A stretch of 64,000 nt of DNA, taken from the NCBI RefSeq assembly GCF_009498455.1, contig NZ_CP045644.1, positions 4,839,001 to 4,903,000 of the forward strand, given 5' to 3'. The stretch's first letter is position 1. Each line of letters opens with the position of its first letter. The notes beneath the pieces were generated by a model, which searched no databases, was not told the DNA's origin, and saw only the letters and a program-made list of their open reading frames with translations. Shown one piece after another: positions 29,517-38,825 of the stretch. This DNA is from Variovorax paradoxus. GTDB lineage: Bacteria; Pseudomonadota; Gammaproteobacteria; Burkholderiales; Burkholderiaceae_C. The position numbers were made by a program, and so were the translations under genes.

Positions 29517-30425
29517 ATGATGAGCAGTTCGCCCCCCGTGCCGGTTTCGTGGAATCGCATCCTCGCGACGGCCGCGTGCTGCGGCGTGTCGCTGCTGGCG
29601 CAGGCGGCGGCCCCCGAAGCCTCTGCGCCCACGGGCCCCCAGGCCCTGCGCGCTGAGCACCAGAAGCTCGGCGACAAGCTCGACCAGAGCCGCTTCGGGC
29701 GCCCCGTGCAGCTCAACTCCACCGAGACGCCCGGCGGCCTCGAGGGCGACATCTATGCCGTGGTCGAGCATCCGCTGTCGAAGGTCAGCGCGGCGCTCAA
29801 GGGTTCGGACCACTGGTGCGAACTGCTCACGCTGCACATCAACAACCGGCGCTGCCGCGTCAGCACCTCGCCGCAGGGCAAGGAGACGCTCACGCTGTTC
29901 GTGGTGCGCCGCTACGACAAGCCGGTCGACCAGGCTTTCGAACTGCCTTTCGTCTACCGCGTGGCCAGTGCCACGCCCGAGCACCTGCAGGTCGAGATGT
30001 CGGCCGACACCGGCCCGTTCGGCACCAGCAACTACCGCGTGCGGCTCGAGGCGGTGGCGCTCGACGAGCGCAAGACCTTCCTGCACTTCAGCTACGGCTA
30101 CGACCACAACACGATGGTGCGGCTCGCCACGCAGGCCTACCTGGCCACCTTCGGGAGCAGCAAGGTCGGGTTCACCGTGGTGGGCAAGGGCGCCGACGGC
30201 CAGCCCGAGTACATCCGGGGCCTGCGCGGGCTCGTGGAGCGCAATGCGATGCGCTACTTCCTCACGCTCGACGCGTACCTCGCCACCGGCAGCAACGAGC
30301 CGGCCGAGCGCCGTCAGCGCTATTGGTTCGCGGCGGCCGAGCGCTATCCGCGCCAACTGCACGAGGTCGATCTCGACACCTACCTCGCGGTGAAGCGCGA
30401 AGACCGCCAGCGCGACGGTCGCTGA
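29517..30425 (+). CDS. Hypothetical exported protein
   Basis: A 302-aa protein with an N-terminal signal peptide ending near LAQAAAPEA, so periplasmic. The body is mixed alpha/beta with GLEGDIYAVVEHPLSKVSAAL, LHINNRRCRVS and LHFSYGYDHNTMVRLA. The SRPBCC-like feel is suggestive, but I do not recognise a family. It begins 4 bp after the DMT transporter stop, so the two may be cotranscribed. Confidence 0.75.
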   Translation: MMSSSPPVPVSWNRILATAACCGVSLLAQAAAPEASAPTGPQALRAEHQKLGDKLDQSRFGRPVQLNSTETPGGLEGDIYAVVEHPLSKVSAALKGSDHWCELLTLHINNRRCRVSTSPQGKETLTLFVVRRYDKPVDQAFELPFVYRVASATPEHLQVEMSADTGPFGTSNYRVRLEAVALDERKTFLHFSYGYDHNTMVRLATQAYLATFGSSKVGFTVVGKGADGQPEYIRGLRGLVERNAMRYFLTLDAYLATGSNEPAERRQRYWFAAAERYPRQLHEVDLDTYLAVKREDRQRDGR

Positions 30426-30542
30426 AAACACGGCGCCCACCACGCAACCTTTCGGTTGCAGTTTCACGGGCTTGTCATCTGCCTCGGCATTAATCGCCGG
30501 GGCTTGCGCCTTTGCGCGGGCGCATCACAAGGACAACAAGCA

Positions 30543-32657
30543 ATGCGCAAGACAACAAGAGGATCGAGGATGGGATGGCTGGCACTCGTGGGTGCTGGCG
30601 CGGTGCTGACCGCTTGCGGCGGCGGCAGCGGCGGCGGGGGCGGCTGGTCGTTCCCCGTGGGCGGCGGTGGCGGCACGACCAACCCGCCCGCTGCGCAATC
30701 GAAGACCGGCACCTTCCTCGATGCCGCCGTGGAAGGGCTCGACTACGTGGCCGGCAGCGCCGCCAAGGCCGCCACCAACGCCAAGGGCGAATTCAGCTGC
30801 GCCGACGGCGAGACCGTCACTTTCAGCGCCGGCGCACTGGCGCTGGGCAGCGCCGCATGCGGCGAGACGATCACCCCGCTGACCCTGGCCGGCGGCAGCG
30901 ACGTGAAGGCCGATGCGGTGGTCAACCGCCTGCTCGCGCTGCAGAGCTTCGACGACGACCGCGACCCCGCCAACGGCATCCGCCTGACGCCCGCGCTCAA
31001 GGCCGCGCTGACGGCCGGCGCGCTCGACTTCAATGCCACGCCCGACGCCTTCCATACCGCGCTCAACGCGGTGCTGGCCGCGCTGCCCGCTCCCTACAAT
31101 GCCCGCATGGTCGACTCGAACCGCCGCATGCTGGCCCGCGAACACTTCGAGGACACGCTGGCCTCGCGCCTGGCCGCACCGGTCACCGAAGCGTCGACGC
31201 AAACCAACCAGCTCGGCGCCATCGGCATTGCCGTCACGCGCTACCAGCTGCAGGCCGAGGCCCGCTTCCACGTGCCCTACGAGGGCGACAACCCGAGCAT
31301 CAAGGCCGACTTTCCGCAAGGCTTCCTGCCGGCCTACGGCTCGGGCCTGGCGTTCAAAGGCAAGGCCGAAGACGGCGCGCTCGAGTTCTACGCCATCACC
31401 GACCGCGGCCCGAACGGCGACGGACCGACCGCCCCCGTGCCCGGCGCCGGCGATGGTGTCACCAGCACCAGCAAGGTGTTCCCGGCGCCGTCGTTCGCGC
31501 CGAGCTTCGGCATCGTGCGCATCGGCAAGACCGGCGCGGTGCTCAGCACCAGCGTGCCGCTCAAGCGCGACGCCAACACGAAGATCACCGGCCTGCCGCC
31601 GCGCTCGGGCGTGGGCTCGACCGGCGAGACCCCGCTGAACGACCAATACAAGTTCGACGAGGCCAAGGCCGGCTACGACGCCCACGGCCTCGATCCCGAG
31701 ACGCTGGTGCTCGACAAGGCGCGCAACGTGCTGTGGACCAGCGACGAGTACGGCCCTTTCATCGCGCGCCTGAACATCGCCACCGGCCTGGTCGAGAAGA
31801 AGTACGCGCCCGGCCCCGGTGCCACCGACCTGCCGGCGGTGCTGGCCCAGCGCCGCCCCAACCGCGGCATGGAAGGCCTGACGCTCGATGCGGCCAGCGG
31901 CGTGCTGCACGGCTTCCTGCAGAGCCCGATCGATCCGCGCGATGCCAACGGCAAGTCGATCAAGGCCAAGCCGCCGGGCGGCACCAACACCGACGTGCGC
32001 CACATCGCGAAGTTCACGCGCTGGCTCGCGTTCGATCCGGCCACCGAGACCTCGAAGCTCTACGCCTACCCGATCGATGGCAGCCAGTACGACAAGGACC
32101 GCACGGGCAACGCCAAGCTCGGCGACGTGGTGAGCCTGGGCAACGGCCGCTTCATCGTCATCGAGCAGGGCGCGCGCAAGAGCGACGGCAAGGTGTTCAA
32201 CAAGCTGATGCTGGTGGAGCTGCCGGCCAACGCGACGAACATCGCCGCCCCCGAGTTCGATCACAACCTCGAGATCAGCAGCATCACGCAGGCACCGTCG
32301 AACGGCATGGACTATTCGACCGTGGTGACGATGCGCAAGACCGAGCTGCTAGACCTCAACGTGCTGGGCTGGCTGGCCGAGAAGGCCGAGGGCCTGACGG
32401 TCGTCGACGACCAGACCCTGGCGCTGGTGAACGACAACGACTTCGGCCTGGGCACGGTGCTGCTCGGCGCCGATGGCAAGACCGTGGCCGGCAGCGTCGA
32501 AGACTGCACGGTCGATGTCAAGGGCGAGCTCAGCAAGTGCCCCGCGGGCACCGTCAGCGCGCGCATCACACGCGGCTCCGACCTGGAGCGGCCGACGCGC
32601 ATCTGGCTCATCAAGCTCGATCGCAAGCTCAGCGAGCTGCGCCTGCCGGCGCTCTGA
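30543..32657 (+). CDS. Esterase-like activity of phytase family lipoprotein
   Basis: A 704-aa exported protein. The signal peptide ends LTAC (Cys25) before a Gly-rich linker, making it a lipoprotein. The central and C-terminal region fits the phytase-like beta-propeller family, with YAITDRGPNGDGP, ARLNIATGLVEKKYAPG, RGMEGLTLDAASG and LVNDNDFG. The N-terminal ~220 residues form a separate, unrecognised module. The name comes from homology to phytase propellers; substrate and phosphatase activity are not established. The ATG at 30543 has AAGGA upstream. Confidence 0.83.
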   Translation: MRKTTRGSRMGWLALVGAGAVLTACGGGSGGGGGWSFPVGGGGGTTNPPAAQSKTGTFLDAAVEGLDYVAGSAAKAATNAKGEFSCADGETVTFSAGALALGSAACGETITPLTLAGGSDVKADAVVNRLLALQSFDDDRDPANGIRLTPALKAALTAGALDFNATPDAFHTALNAVLAALPAPYNARMVDSNRRMLAREHFEDTLASRLAAPVTEASTQTNQLGAIGIAVTRYQLQAEARFHVPYEGDNPSIKADFPQGFLPAYGSGLAFKGKAEDGALEFYAITDRGPNGDGPTAPVPGAGDGVTSTSKVFPAPSFAPSFGIVRIGKTGAVLSTSVPLKRDANTKITGLPPRSGVGSTGETPLNDQYKFDEAKAGYDAHGLDPETLVLDKARNVLWTSDEYGPFIARLNIATGLVEKKYAPGPGATDLPAVLAQRRPNRGMEGLTLDAASGVLHGFLQSPIDPRDANGKSIKAKPPGGTNTDVRHIAKFTRWLAFDPATETSKLYAYPIDGSQYDKDRTGNAKLGDVVSLGNGRFIVIEQGARKSDGKVFNKLMLVELPANATNIAAPEFDHNLEISSITQAPSNGMDYSTVVTMRKTELLDLNVLGWLAEKAEGLTVVDDQTLALVNDNDFGLGTVLLGADGKTVAGSVEDCTVDVKGELSKCPAGTVSARITRGSDLERPTRIWLIKLDRKLSELRLPAL

Positions 32658-32663
32658 GCGCCG

Positions 32664-33536
32664 TCAGTCGGCCAGCGTGAGCAGCGGCACGTCGCGCTCG
32701 CGGCCCATGGCTTCCAGCTCGGCGCGCGTGCGCGTCGCGAGCCAGGCGGCCAGCGCTGTGTGCGTGGCCGGCGCCATCATGTCCGGCGGCGCCACGCCGG
32801 CCACGTCGCACAGGCGCGCCGCGAAATGCGGCTCCAACGCCGCCACCGCCACGCGGCCGTCGGCGCAGGGATAGACGCGGTAGCCCGCGTGCGCACCGCC
32901 CACCGCGCCTTCGGGCTTCGTCAGGCCCCAGGTGCGGGGCAGGGCGAGCCAGTCGGCCGAGGCGTTCAGCGCCACCTCGAGGTACACGCCGCCGCGCTGA
33001 CGGGTCTGTTGCAGCATGGCTTTGAGCACCGCCTCGCTCGCGAGCAGCGCGCCGCCCATGTCGGCGTACAGCGTGGGCGGCAACTCGGTGCCGGTGACGA
33101 GGCCGCTTTCGGCGAGGTAGGTAAGGTCGTGCCCCGGCTCCTCGGCGCGATCGCCCGGTGCGCCGACGATGGCGACCTGCGACAGCGCCGGGTGGCGCGC
33201 CTGCAGCGTGGCCCAATCGAGCTTCAGCTTCTGCAGCGCCGAGGGGCGGAACGAGGTCAGCAGCACGGCGGTGCTGGCGAGCTCGGCGTGCAGCAGCTCC
33301 TGCCCAGCCTCGCTCTTCAGGTCGACCGTGCGGACCTCGACGCCCTCGTGCAGCGCGGTGTAGGCGGGCCGGTTGTACAGCCCCATCGGATCGCCACCGG
33401 GCGGCTCCAGCTTGAGGCAGGTCGCGCCCATCGCGCGGCAGCGCAGCAGCGCGGCGGGGCCCGGCAGGTTGAGCGCGAGGCTCAGCACGCGCACGCCGTC
33501 GAGCGGCAGGAAGGAAGCATCGGCGGAACGGGGCAT
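32664..33536 (-). CDS. CaiB/BaiF family (class III) CoA-transferase, short form
   Basis: A 290-aa CoA transferase or alpha-methylacyl-CoA racemase relative. It opens PLDGVRVLSLALNLPGPAALLRCRAMGAT and has KLEPPGGDPM and VVLLTSFRPSALQKLKLDW-type segments. It is about 70-100 residues shorter than typical members (360-400 aa), with a compressed C-terminal domain, though the core is intact. It is divergent from a dienoyl-CoA reductase-like SDR, and a crotonase lies 4 kb further right, suggesting acyl-CoA metabolism. Confidence 0.85.
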   Translation of the reverse strand: MPRSADASFLPLDGVRVLSLALNLPGPAALLRCRAMGATCLKLEPPGGDPMGLYNRPAYTALHEGVEVRTVDLKSEAGQELLHAELASTAVLLTSFRPSALQKLKLDWATLQARHPALSQVAIVGAPGDRAEEPGHDLTYLAESGLVTGTELPPTLYADMGGALLASEAVLKAMLQQTRQRGGVYLEVALNASADWLALPRTWGLTKPEGAVGGAHAGYRVYPCADGRVAVAALEPHFAARLCDVAGVAPPDMMAPATHTALAAWLATRTRAELEAMGRERDVPLLTLAD

Positions 33537-33692
33537 GGGTGGTGTGTCCGGAAGGTGCAGGGAAAAGGGGGCGCGGCCATTTTCACCCGCCGGCAAAGCC
33601 AGATTCCGCAAGCCACGGCGCCTTGGCGGTCGTAGCATGCGGCGATGGCAGCACGCGCTCCTGCCGCTGCCGCAACGCCAAGGAGACCCCTC

Positions 33693-34595
33693 ATGTTCGA
33701 AGCATCCCTGATGCGCGGCCAGCGCATCCTCGTCACCGGCGGCGGCACCGGCCTCGGCCGTGCCATGGCCGAGCGATTCCTGAGCCTGGGCGCCGACGTC
33801 GCCATCTGCGGCCGGCGCCAGGCGGTCTGCGAGGAAACCGCCGCTGCCTGGCGCCAGCAGTTTCCCGATCGGCGCATCGATGCCTTCGGCGTCGACATCC
33901 GCATCGCGCAGCAGGTCGACGACATGGTCGAGAGCCTGTTCCAGAGCGGCGGGCTCACGGGCCTCGTGAACAACGCGGCGGGCAACTTCGTCTCGCCGAC
34001 CGAGAGCCTGTCGCCGCGCGCCTTCGACGCCGTGGCCGACATCGTGTTCCACGGCAGCTTCTACGTGACGCAGGCCGTGGGCAAGCGCTGGGTGGCGCAG
34101 GCCAAGTCGGGCCAATGGAAGCCGGGCGACGCCTATCGCAGCGTGATGAGCATCATCGTCACCTGGGTCGACAACGGCAGCCCCTACGTCGTGCCTTCGG
34201 CGATGAGCAAGGCCGGCATCGAGGTCATGACCAAGTCGCTCGCGGTGGAGTGGGCGCGCCACGGCATCCGCCTGAACGCCGTGGGCCCCGGCGAGATTCC
34301 GACCGAAGGCATGAGCAAGCGCCTGAACCCCGGCGAGGAGCCCGGCGCACGCAGCATCAAGACCAACCCGATGGCGCGCGTGGGCCGCATGAGCGAGCTG
34401 CAGAACCTTGCGTCGTTCCTGATGGCGCCGGGCCAGTGCGACTGGCTCACGGGCCAGAGCATCATGATGGACGGCGGCAACGCACTGGCCACCGGCGGCA
34501 ACTTCTACGAGCTGCGCGAGTGGAGCGACGCCGACTGGCTGGCCGCGCGCGAACGCATCGAGGCGCAGAACCAGAAGGACAAGGCGCAGCGCTGA
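33693..34595 (+). CDS. SDR oxidoreductase, 2,4-dienoyl-CoA reductase-like
   Basis: A 300-aa short-chain dehydrogenase with TGGGTGLGRAMA at the cofactor site and LVNNAAGNFVSP. At the usual YxxxK site the sequence is PSAMSKAG, so the Tyr is replaced while the Lys is kept. This is a feature of 2,4-dienoyl-CoA reductases (DECR group), which the VEWARHGIRLNAVGPGEIPTEGM segment also matches. It probably acts on unsaturated fatty acyl-CoA. The ATG at 33693 follows AAGGAG; a GST gene follows 39 bp downstream. Confidence 0.85.
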   Translation: MFEASLMRGQRILVTGGGTGLGRAMAERFLSLGADVAICGRRQAVCEETAAAWRQQFPDRRIDAFGVDIRIAQQVDDMVESLFQSGGLTGLVNNAAGNFVSPTESLSPRAFDAVADIVFHGSFYVTQAVGKRWVAQAKSGQWKPGDAYRSVMSIIVTWVDNGSPYVVPSAMSKAGIEVMTKSLAVEWARHGIRLNAVGPGEIPTEGMSKRLNPGEEPGARSIKTNPMARVGRMSELQNLASFLMAPGQCDWLTGQSIMMDGGNALATGGNFYELREWSDADWLAARERIEAQNQKDKAQR

Positions 34596-34634
34596 AGGCC
34601 GCGTTATCGTGGCGTTCTTTTGTCAGGAGAACCC

Positions 34635-35246
34635 ATGCAACTCGTCGGCATGCTCGACTCGCCTTTTGTCCGCCGCGCCGCCATCTCGCTGCGGTTGCTC
34701 GGCCTTGATTTCGAGCACCGCTCGATCTCGGTCTTCAGCACCTTCGAACAGTTCCGCGCGATCAACCCGGTGGTCAAGGCCCCGACGCTGGTGTGCGACG
34801 ACGGCACGGTGCTGATGGACTCGACACTCATCATCGACCATGCGCAGGCGGTCGCTGGCCGCAGCTTGTTTCCCTCTGATTCGGTGGGCCGGTTGCGTGA
34901 CCTGCGCCTCACAGGGCTCGCGCTCGCGGCCTGCGAGAAGACGGTGCAGATCGTCTACGAGCGCAACCTGCGGCCTGCCGAGAAGCTGCACCAGCCATGG
35001 GTCGATCGCGTGCAGGGTCAGCTGAACACGGCGTATGCGGAGCTGGAGCGCGAACTGGTCGCAGAGCCGCTGGCAGCACCTGCAGAACGCACGATCACGC
35101 AGGGCGGCATTTCGGCGGCGGTGGCCTGGACCTTCACGCAATTCATCCTGCCCGACGCGGTGCGCCCGTCGGGCTTTCCGCTGCTCGCCGCCTACACGGC
35201 GCAGGCCGAGCAACTGCCGGTGTTCGTCGGCGCGCCGCTGGTCTGA
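34635..35246 (+). CDS. Glutathione S-transferase family protein
   Basis: A 203-aa GST. The N-terminal thioredoxin fold starts MQLVGMLDSPFVRRAAISL, with Ser at the catalytic position. KAPTLV holds the cis-Pro and MDSTLIIDH is the glutathione-binding loop. The C-terminal all-helical domain is complete. The ATG at 34635 has an AGGAG ribosome site. It probably belongs to a transcript with the preceding SDR. The substrate is unknown. Confidence 0.88.
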   Translation: MQLVGMLDSPFVRRAAISLRLLGLDFEHRSISVFSTFEQFRAINPVVKAPTLVCDDGTVLMDSTLIIDHAQAVAGRSLFPSDSVGRLRDLRLTGLALAACEKTVQIVYERNLRPAEKLHQPWVDRVQGQLNTAYAELERELVAEPLAAPAERTITQGGISAAVAWTFTQFILPDAVRPSGFPLLAAYTAQAEQLPVFVGAPLV

Positions 35247-35256
35247 GCGACCGCGC

Positions 35257-35646
35257 TCAGGTTGCGATGTCCGCCCCGCGCTCGGCCAGCAGGCTGCGCA
35301 GCAGCGAGCGGTGGCAGCGCGACTCGTCCTCGCAGTAGCAGCCGACCGCCAGCGCGGCCGTGTGCGAGAGCGCCGCGAGCAGGTCGAGGCTGCGGCTCGC
35401 GTCGGCCTCGGCCATCTCGGTCTTGTACTTGCGCATGAAGGCGTTCCATTGCGCGGGAGTCTCCGCCTCTTGACCCAGCTTCATCGTCTCGGCGGACGGT
35501 GCGAGGTTGGGGTACCACACGTCGTACCAGTTCTGCGAGGCGAACTCGGTCTTCGGCACACCGCGCGGCGGACGGCGCACGGTGCCGATACGCAGGCCCT
35601 CGCCGGGTGCGCGCGGGGTGCCGAGACGGACGATGCGGATGCTCAT
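35257..35646 (-). CDS. DUF488 family protein
   Basis: A 129-aa protein of the DUF488 family. The conserved motif CYCEDESRCHRSLL lies near the C-terminus (Cys103, Cys105, Cys111, His112), and NWYDVWYPNLAPS in the middle is typical. The Cys/His cluster could bind metal or act catalytically; no function is established. It lies 41 bp downstream of the PhoX-type gene on the same strand and may be on its transcript. Confidence 0.85.
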   Translation of the reverse strand: MSIRIVRLGTPRAPGEGLRIGTVRRPPRGVPKTEFASQNWYDVWYPNLAPSAETMKLGQEAETPAQWNAFMRKYKTEMAEADASRSLDLLAALSHTAALAVGCYCEDESRCHRSLLRSLLAERGADIAT

Positions 35647-35687
35647 GGCGTCAACCTCCTGGGGCTGTTGTGGTGCGGGTGTTTTTG

Positions 35688-37565
35688 TCAGGTGCCTACG
35701 ATACCGCCGTCGCGCCGGCGGATCGCCAGCGTGGCCGAGCGCGGGCGTGCGCTGCCAAGCTGCGTGCCATCGGGCCAGGCGCTGTTGTGCTTCGCGTCGC
35801 CGTCGTCGCGCGATTCGCCCGGGTGCTGGATGTTGACGAACAGCGTGCGCCGGTCGGGCGTGACCACGCAGCCCGTGATCTCGCAGCCGTTGGGCCCGGT
35901 CAGAAAACGCTGGATGCGGCCCGTGGCCGGGTCGGCGCACAGCATCTGGTTGTTGCCGAGCGCGGCATAGGGCGGCTTGCCGATGGCCTGGCCGCTCATG
36001 TCGGTCTGGATCCAGAGCAGCCCGCCGCTGTCGAAGTGCAGGCCGTCGGGGCAGCCGAACGCGTCGGCGCTGTCGCTGGGGTAGCGCGTGCCGGCGCCGG
36101 GCTGCGCGGGGTCGCCCGCGAGCGCGTAGTGGTCCCACGCGAAGGCGGTGCTCGCCGCGTCGCCGCCGTCTTCACGCCAGCGCAGGATGCCGCCGAAGAA
36201 GTTGGGCGCGCGCGGGTTGGCGGCGTCGGCGCCGGGCTTGCCGAGGTCGCCGCGCTGCGCGTTGTTGGTGAGCGTGACGTACACCTCGCCGCTGTGCGGA
36301 TGCACGGCGATCCATTCGGGCCGGTCCATCTTCGTGCCGCCGACGATGTCGCCTGCGAGCCGCGCGTGGACCAGCACTTCGGCTTGGTCCGCGAAGCCGC
36401 TGGCTGCGTCGATGCCGTGGCGGCCGTGCACGAGTTCGAGCCAGCGCCCGCGACCGTCGGCGTCGAAGCGCGCGACATGCAGCGTGCCCTCGTCGAGCAG
36501 GTGCCGGTTGGCCGCGCGTGCGGCGGCATCGGTGCCGGGGCGCACGGTGTCGCGGCTCACGAACTTGTAGATGTATTCGAAGCGCGCGTCGTCGCCCATG
36601 TAGACCACCGCGCGGCCGTCCTTGGCCACGGTGCAACTCGCGCTTTCCTGTCGCTTGCGGCCGAGCGCGGTGCGCTTGACGGGCACCGATTCGGGGTCGA
36701 AGGGATCGATCTCGACCACCCAGCCGAAGCGGTGCGGCTCGTTCGGATGACGGCTCAGGTCGAAGCGCTCGTCGAAGCGCCAGTACTCGACCCACTGCGC
36801 GCCTGGCACCGTGCCGTAGCGACGCTGCGCGGGTGTCGCGTTCTTGGCTGCTTCTTTCGGGCCGCCGAAATAGCCATGAAAGTTCTCCTCGCAGGTCAGG
36901 TAGGTGCCCCAGGGCGTGACGCCCATCGCGCAGTTGGCGAAGGTGCCGAAGACGCGCGTGCCTGTGGGGTCTGCGGCGGTGCGCATCAGCGGCGTGCCCG
37001 CGGCGGGGCCGGCGATGCGCATCGGCGTGCGGCCGTGCACGCGGCGCGCGTAGGGCGAGGGCAGCACCTGGCGCCAGCCTTCGGGTGTGCGGCGGACCTC
37101 GATGATCGACACGCCCATCGCATGCAGCGACTTGCGAACCTTGTCGGCGTTCCAGACCTTCACGCCGTCGGTGTGCAGCAGTTGCTCGTCGGTGTACTCG
37201 TGGTTCATCACGAGCAGGCCGCGCTCGCCGCGCGCATCGAGCGCAAAGAAGTGCATGCCGTCGTGGTGCATGCCTGCCTGCAGGGCCTGCTCGTCGGCGC
37301 TGTTGGCGGCATCGGGTGCGAAGGCCGGCATGCGGCCCGCCAGGCCCGTGGGCGCACCCCAGGGGTAGAGCATCTGCCACTCGTATTCGGGCGGTACCAC
37401 CACCGCGTCGCGTTGCGAGATGGGCACGCTGGTGAAGAAGCGCGAAGGCGGCGTCGTGCCCGTGGAAGGCGGCAACTGCGAACGCGCGCAGCCTTGTCCG
37501 AACAGCGCGACCACGGCGGCGGTCGCGCCCGATTGCAGGAGAAAGTGACGGCGGTCCAGAGACAT
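35688..37565 (-). CDS. PhoX family phosphatase, Tat-exported
   Basis: A 625-aa PhoX-type protein. The N-terminus has a twin-arginine signal (DRRHFLLQSGATAA), so it is exported folded, as expected for a Fe/Ca-dependent alkaline phosphatase. Recognisable blocks are LVMNHEYTDEQLL, TCEENFHGYF, GWVVEIDPFDP and YMGDDARFEYIYKF. PhoX enzymes release phosphate from esters outside the cell. No Pho box was found in the upstream gap, unlike the cluster at 46-59 kb, so its regulation may differ. Confidence 0.88.
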   Translation of the reverse strand: MSLDRRHFLLQSGATAAVVALFGQGCARSQLPPSTGTTPPSRFFTSVPISQRDAVVVPPEYEWQMLYPWGAPTGLAGRMPAFAPDAANSADEQALQAGMHHDGMHFFALDARGERGLLVMNHEYTDEQLLHTDGVKVWNADKVRKSLHAMGVSIIEVRRTPEGWRQVLPSPYARRVHGRTPMRIAGPAAGTPLMRTAADPTGTRVFGTFANCAMGVTPWGTYLTCEENFHGYFGGPKEAAKNATPAQRRYGTVPGAQWVEYWRFDERFDLSRHPNEPHRFGWVVEIDPFDPESVPVKRTALGRKRQESASCTVAKDGRAVVYMGDDARFEYIYKFVSRDTVRPGTDAAARAANRHLLDEGTLHVARFDADGRGRWLELVHGRHGIDAASGFADQAEVLVHARLAGDIVGGTKMDRPEWIAVHPHSGEVYVTLTNNAQRGDLGKPGADAANPRAPNFFGGILRWREDGGDAASTAFAWDHYALAGDPAQPGAGTRYPSDSADAFGCPDGLHFDSGGLLWIQTDMSGQAIGKPPYAALGNNQMLCADPATGRIQRFLTGPNGCEITGCVVTPDRRTLFVNIQHPGESRDDGDAKHNSAWPDGTQLGSARPRSATLAIRRRDGGIVGT

Positions 37566-37680
37566 GGCGAAGGGGCAGAGGTGTTGGGTCGGCGACAGTG
37601 CGCATCATCGCCCAGCGGCCCACCCGCGCGATACTGGACCGATACCCCCTAGCGACATAGAGACCGACAGGAGACATGCA

Positions 37681-38508
37681 ATGAGCGACCGTATCGAATG
37701 GACCCGCCACGCCGACGGCGTGGTGGAACTGCAGCTGGCGCGCGCCGACAAGATGAACGCGCTCGACCCCGCGATGTTCGACGCGCTGGTCGAAGCCGGC
37801 GAAGCTTTGCGCGACGACAGGAGCGTGCGCGCCGTGGTCATCGCCGGCCGTGGCAAGGCCTTCTGCGCGGGGCTCGACATGGCCTCGTTCGAACGCATGG
37901 GGCAGGGCGCCGCCAGCGACGTGCTGGGCGCGGCGGCCGGCGGCACCGACCTCATTGCGCGCACGCATGGCATCGCGAATGCCGCGCAGCAGGTGGCGAT
38001 GGTGTGGCGCGACGTGCCGGTGCCGGTCATTGCGGCCGTGCACGGCGTGGCCTTCGGCGGCGGGCTTCAGGTGGCGCTGGGCGCCGACATCCGGCTCGTG
38101 GCGGCCGACGCCAAGCTGTCGGTGATGGAGATCAAGTGGGGCCTCGTGCCCGACATGGCGGGCATGGTGCTGATGCGCGAGCTGGCGCGCACCGACGTCG
38201 TGCGCGAACTCACGTTCACCGGCCGCATCTTCTCGGGCGAAGAGGCAGTGCGCCTGGGCCTGGCCACGCGCGTGGCCGCCGACCCGTTGGCCGAGGCGCT
38301 GCAGATGGCGCACGAGATTGCGGCCAGGAGCCCCGACGCGATCCGCGCCGGCAAGCGGCTGCTGAACGCCTCGCTCGCGCACAGCGCCGCCGAGTTGCTG
38401 ATCGCCGAGTCGGTCGAGCAGCAGGCGCTCATCGGCAGCCCGAACCAGCTCGAAGCCGTGAAGGCCAACATCGAGCGGCGCGCGCCGCAGTTCAGCGCGC
38501 CGGCCTGA
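37681..38508 (+). CDS. Enoyl-CoA hydratase/isomerase (crotonase) family protein
   Basis: A 275-aa crotonase. The oxyanion-hole motifs are GRGKAFCAGLDM and HGVAFGGGLQVALGADIRL. The catalytic region reads MEIKWGLVPDMAG, with Asp rather than the second Glu of classic enoyl-CoA hydratase, so isomerase or other crotonase chemistry is possible. The ATG at 37681 follows ACAGGAGA. It is divergent from the PhoX gene. A strong hairpin lies 25 bp after the stop. Confidence 0.88.
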   Translation: MSDRIEWTRHADGVVELQLARADKMNALDPAMFDALVEAGEALRDDRSVRAVVIAGRGKAFCAGLDMASFERMGQGAASDVLGAAAGGTDLIARTHGIANAAQQVAMVWRDVPVPVIAAVHGVAFGGGLQVALGADIRLVAADAKLSVMEIKWGLVPDMAGMVLMRELARTDVVRELTFTGRIFSGEEAVRLGLATRVAADPLAEALQMAHEIAARSPDAIRAGKRLLNASLAHSAAELLIAESVEQQALIGSPNQLEAVKANIERRAPQFSAPA

Positions 38509-38532
38509 GCATCTCTCGCTCGTTGTCTTCAA

Positions 38533-38572
38533 GCGCCTCGCGTTGCAAAAACAACGCGAGGCGCGCTGTTTT
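38533..38572 (+). terminator. Strong hairpin, probable terminator after the crotonase gene
   Basis: A perfect 13-bp stem (38533-38545 with 38552-38564), loop CAAAAA, is followed by GCTGTTTT. The stem is very stable, but the T-run is short and offset by four bases. It marks the end of the crotonase transcript. Confidence 0.7.
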
Positions 38573-38825
38573 GCGCGCCCAATTCGGGCCGCAAAAGGTG
38601 CCATGACAACATTTCGTATGCCAAAAATCGTACACAAAGTGCGCCCTCCGTGTCTTTGTGTAAGAATTAAGTAGTTGTTTTCCCGAGCAATTCGACGGAA
38701 TTGGCGGCACTTTGTGTGCAGAAGGTCACGTCTTGCCGTATGCCCGCGGTCGGGAAAATGGGTATCGGAGTCACACTCGAAAACAATTAATCAACTTTTT
38801 GCTTTGGCTGGCGACGGCGTTCCGC
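38573..38825. other. Gene-free, relatively A/T-rich region with operator-like repeats
   Basis: About 250 bp without a convincing gene between the crotonase terminator and the orphan gene at 38826. It is clearly richer in A/T than its surroundings and holds three copies of an ACACAAAG/CTTTGTGT element (separate entry). A frame is open from 38712 into the next gene, but this part has neither a ribosome site nor normal codon use. Confidence 0.5.
38632..38717. repeat. Inverted repeats of ACACAAAG, operator-like
   Basis: ACACAAAGTGC at 38632-38642 is repeated as its exact complement GCACTTTGTGT at 38707-38717. Between them CTTTGTGT (38654-38661) pairs with the first copy as a perfect 8-bp inverted repeat around 14 nt. 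Three half-sites in 86 bp of intergenic DNA upstream of an orphan gene look like a multi-site operator. Confidence 0.6.

Noticed and set aside
37566..37680. Possible Pho box before the PhoX gene (CTGTCGG and ATGTCGC on the minus strand)
   Set aside because: The half-sites are 12 rather than 11 bp apart and both have G in place of A at a key position, so it does not reach the quality of the sites at 46-53 kb.
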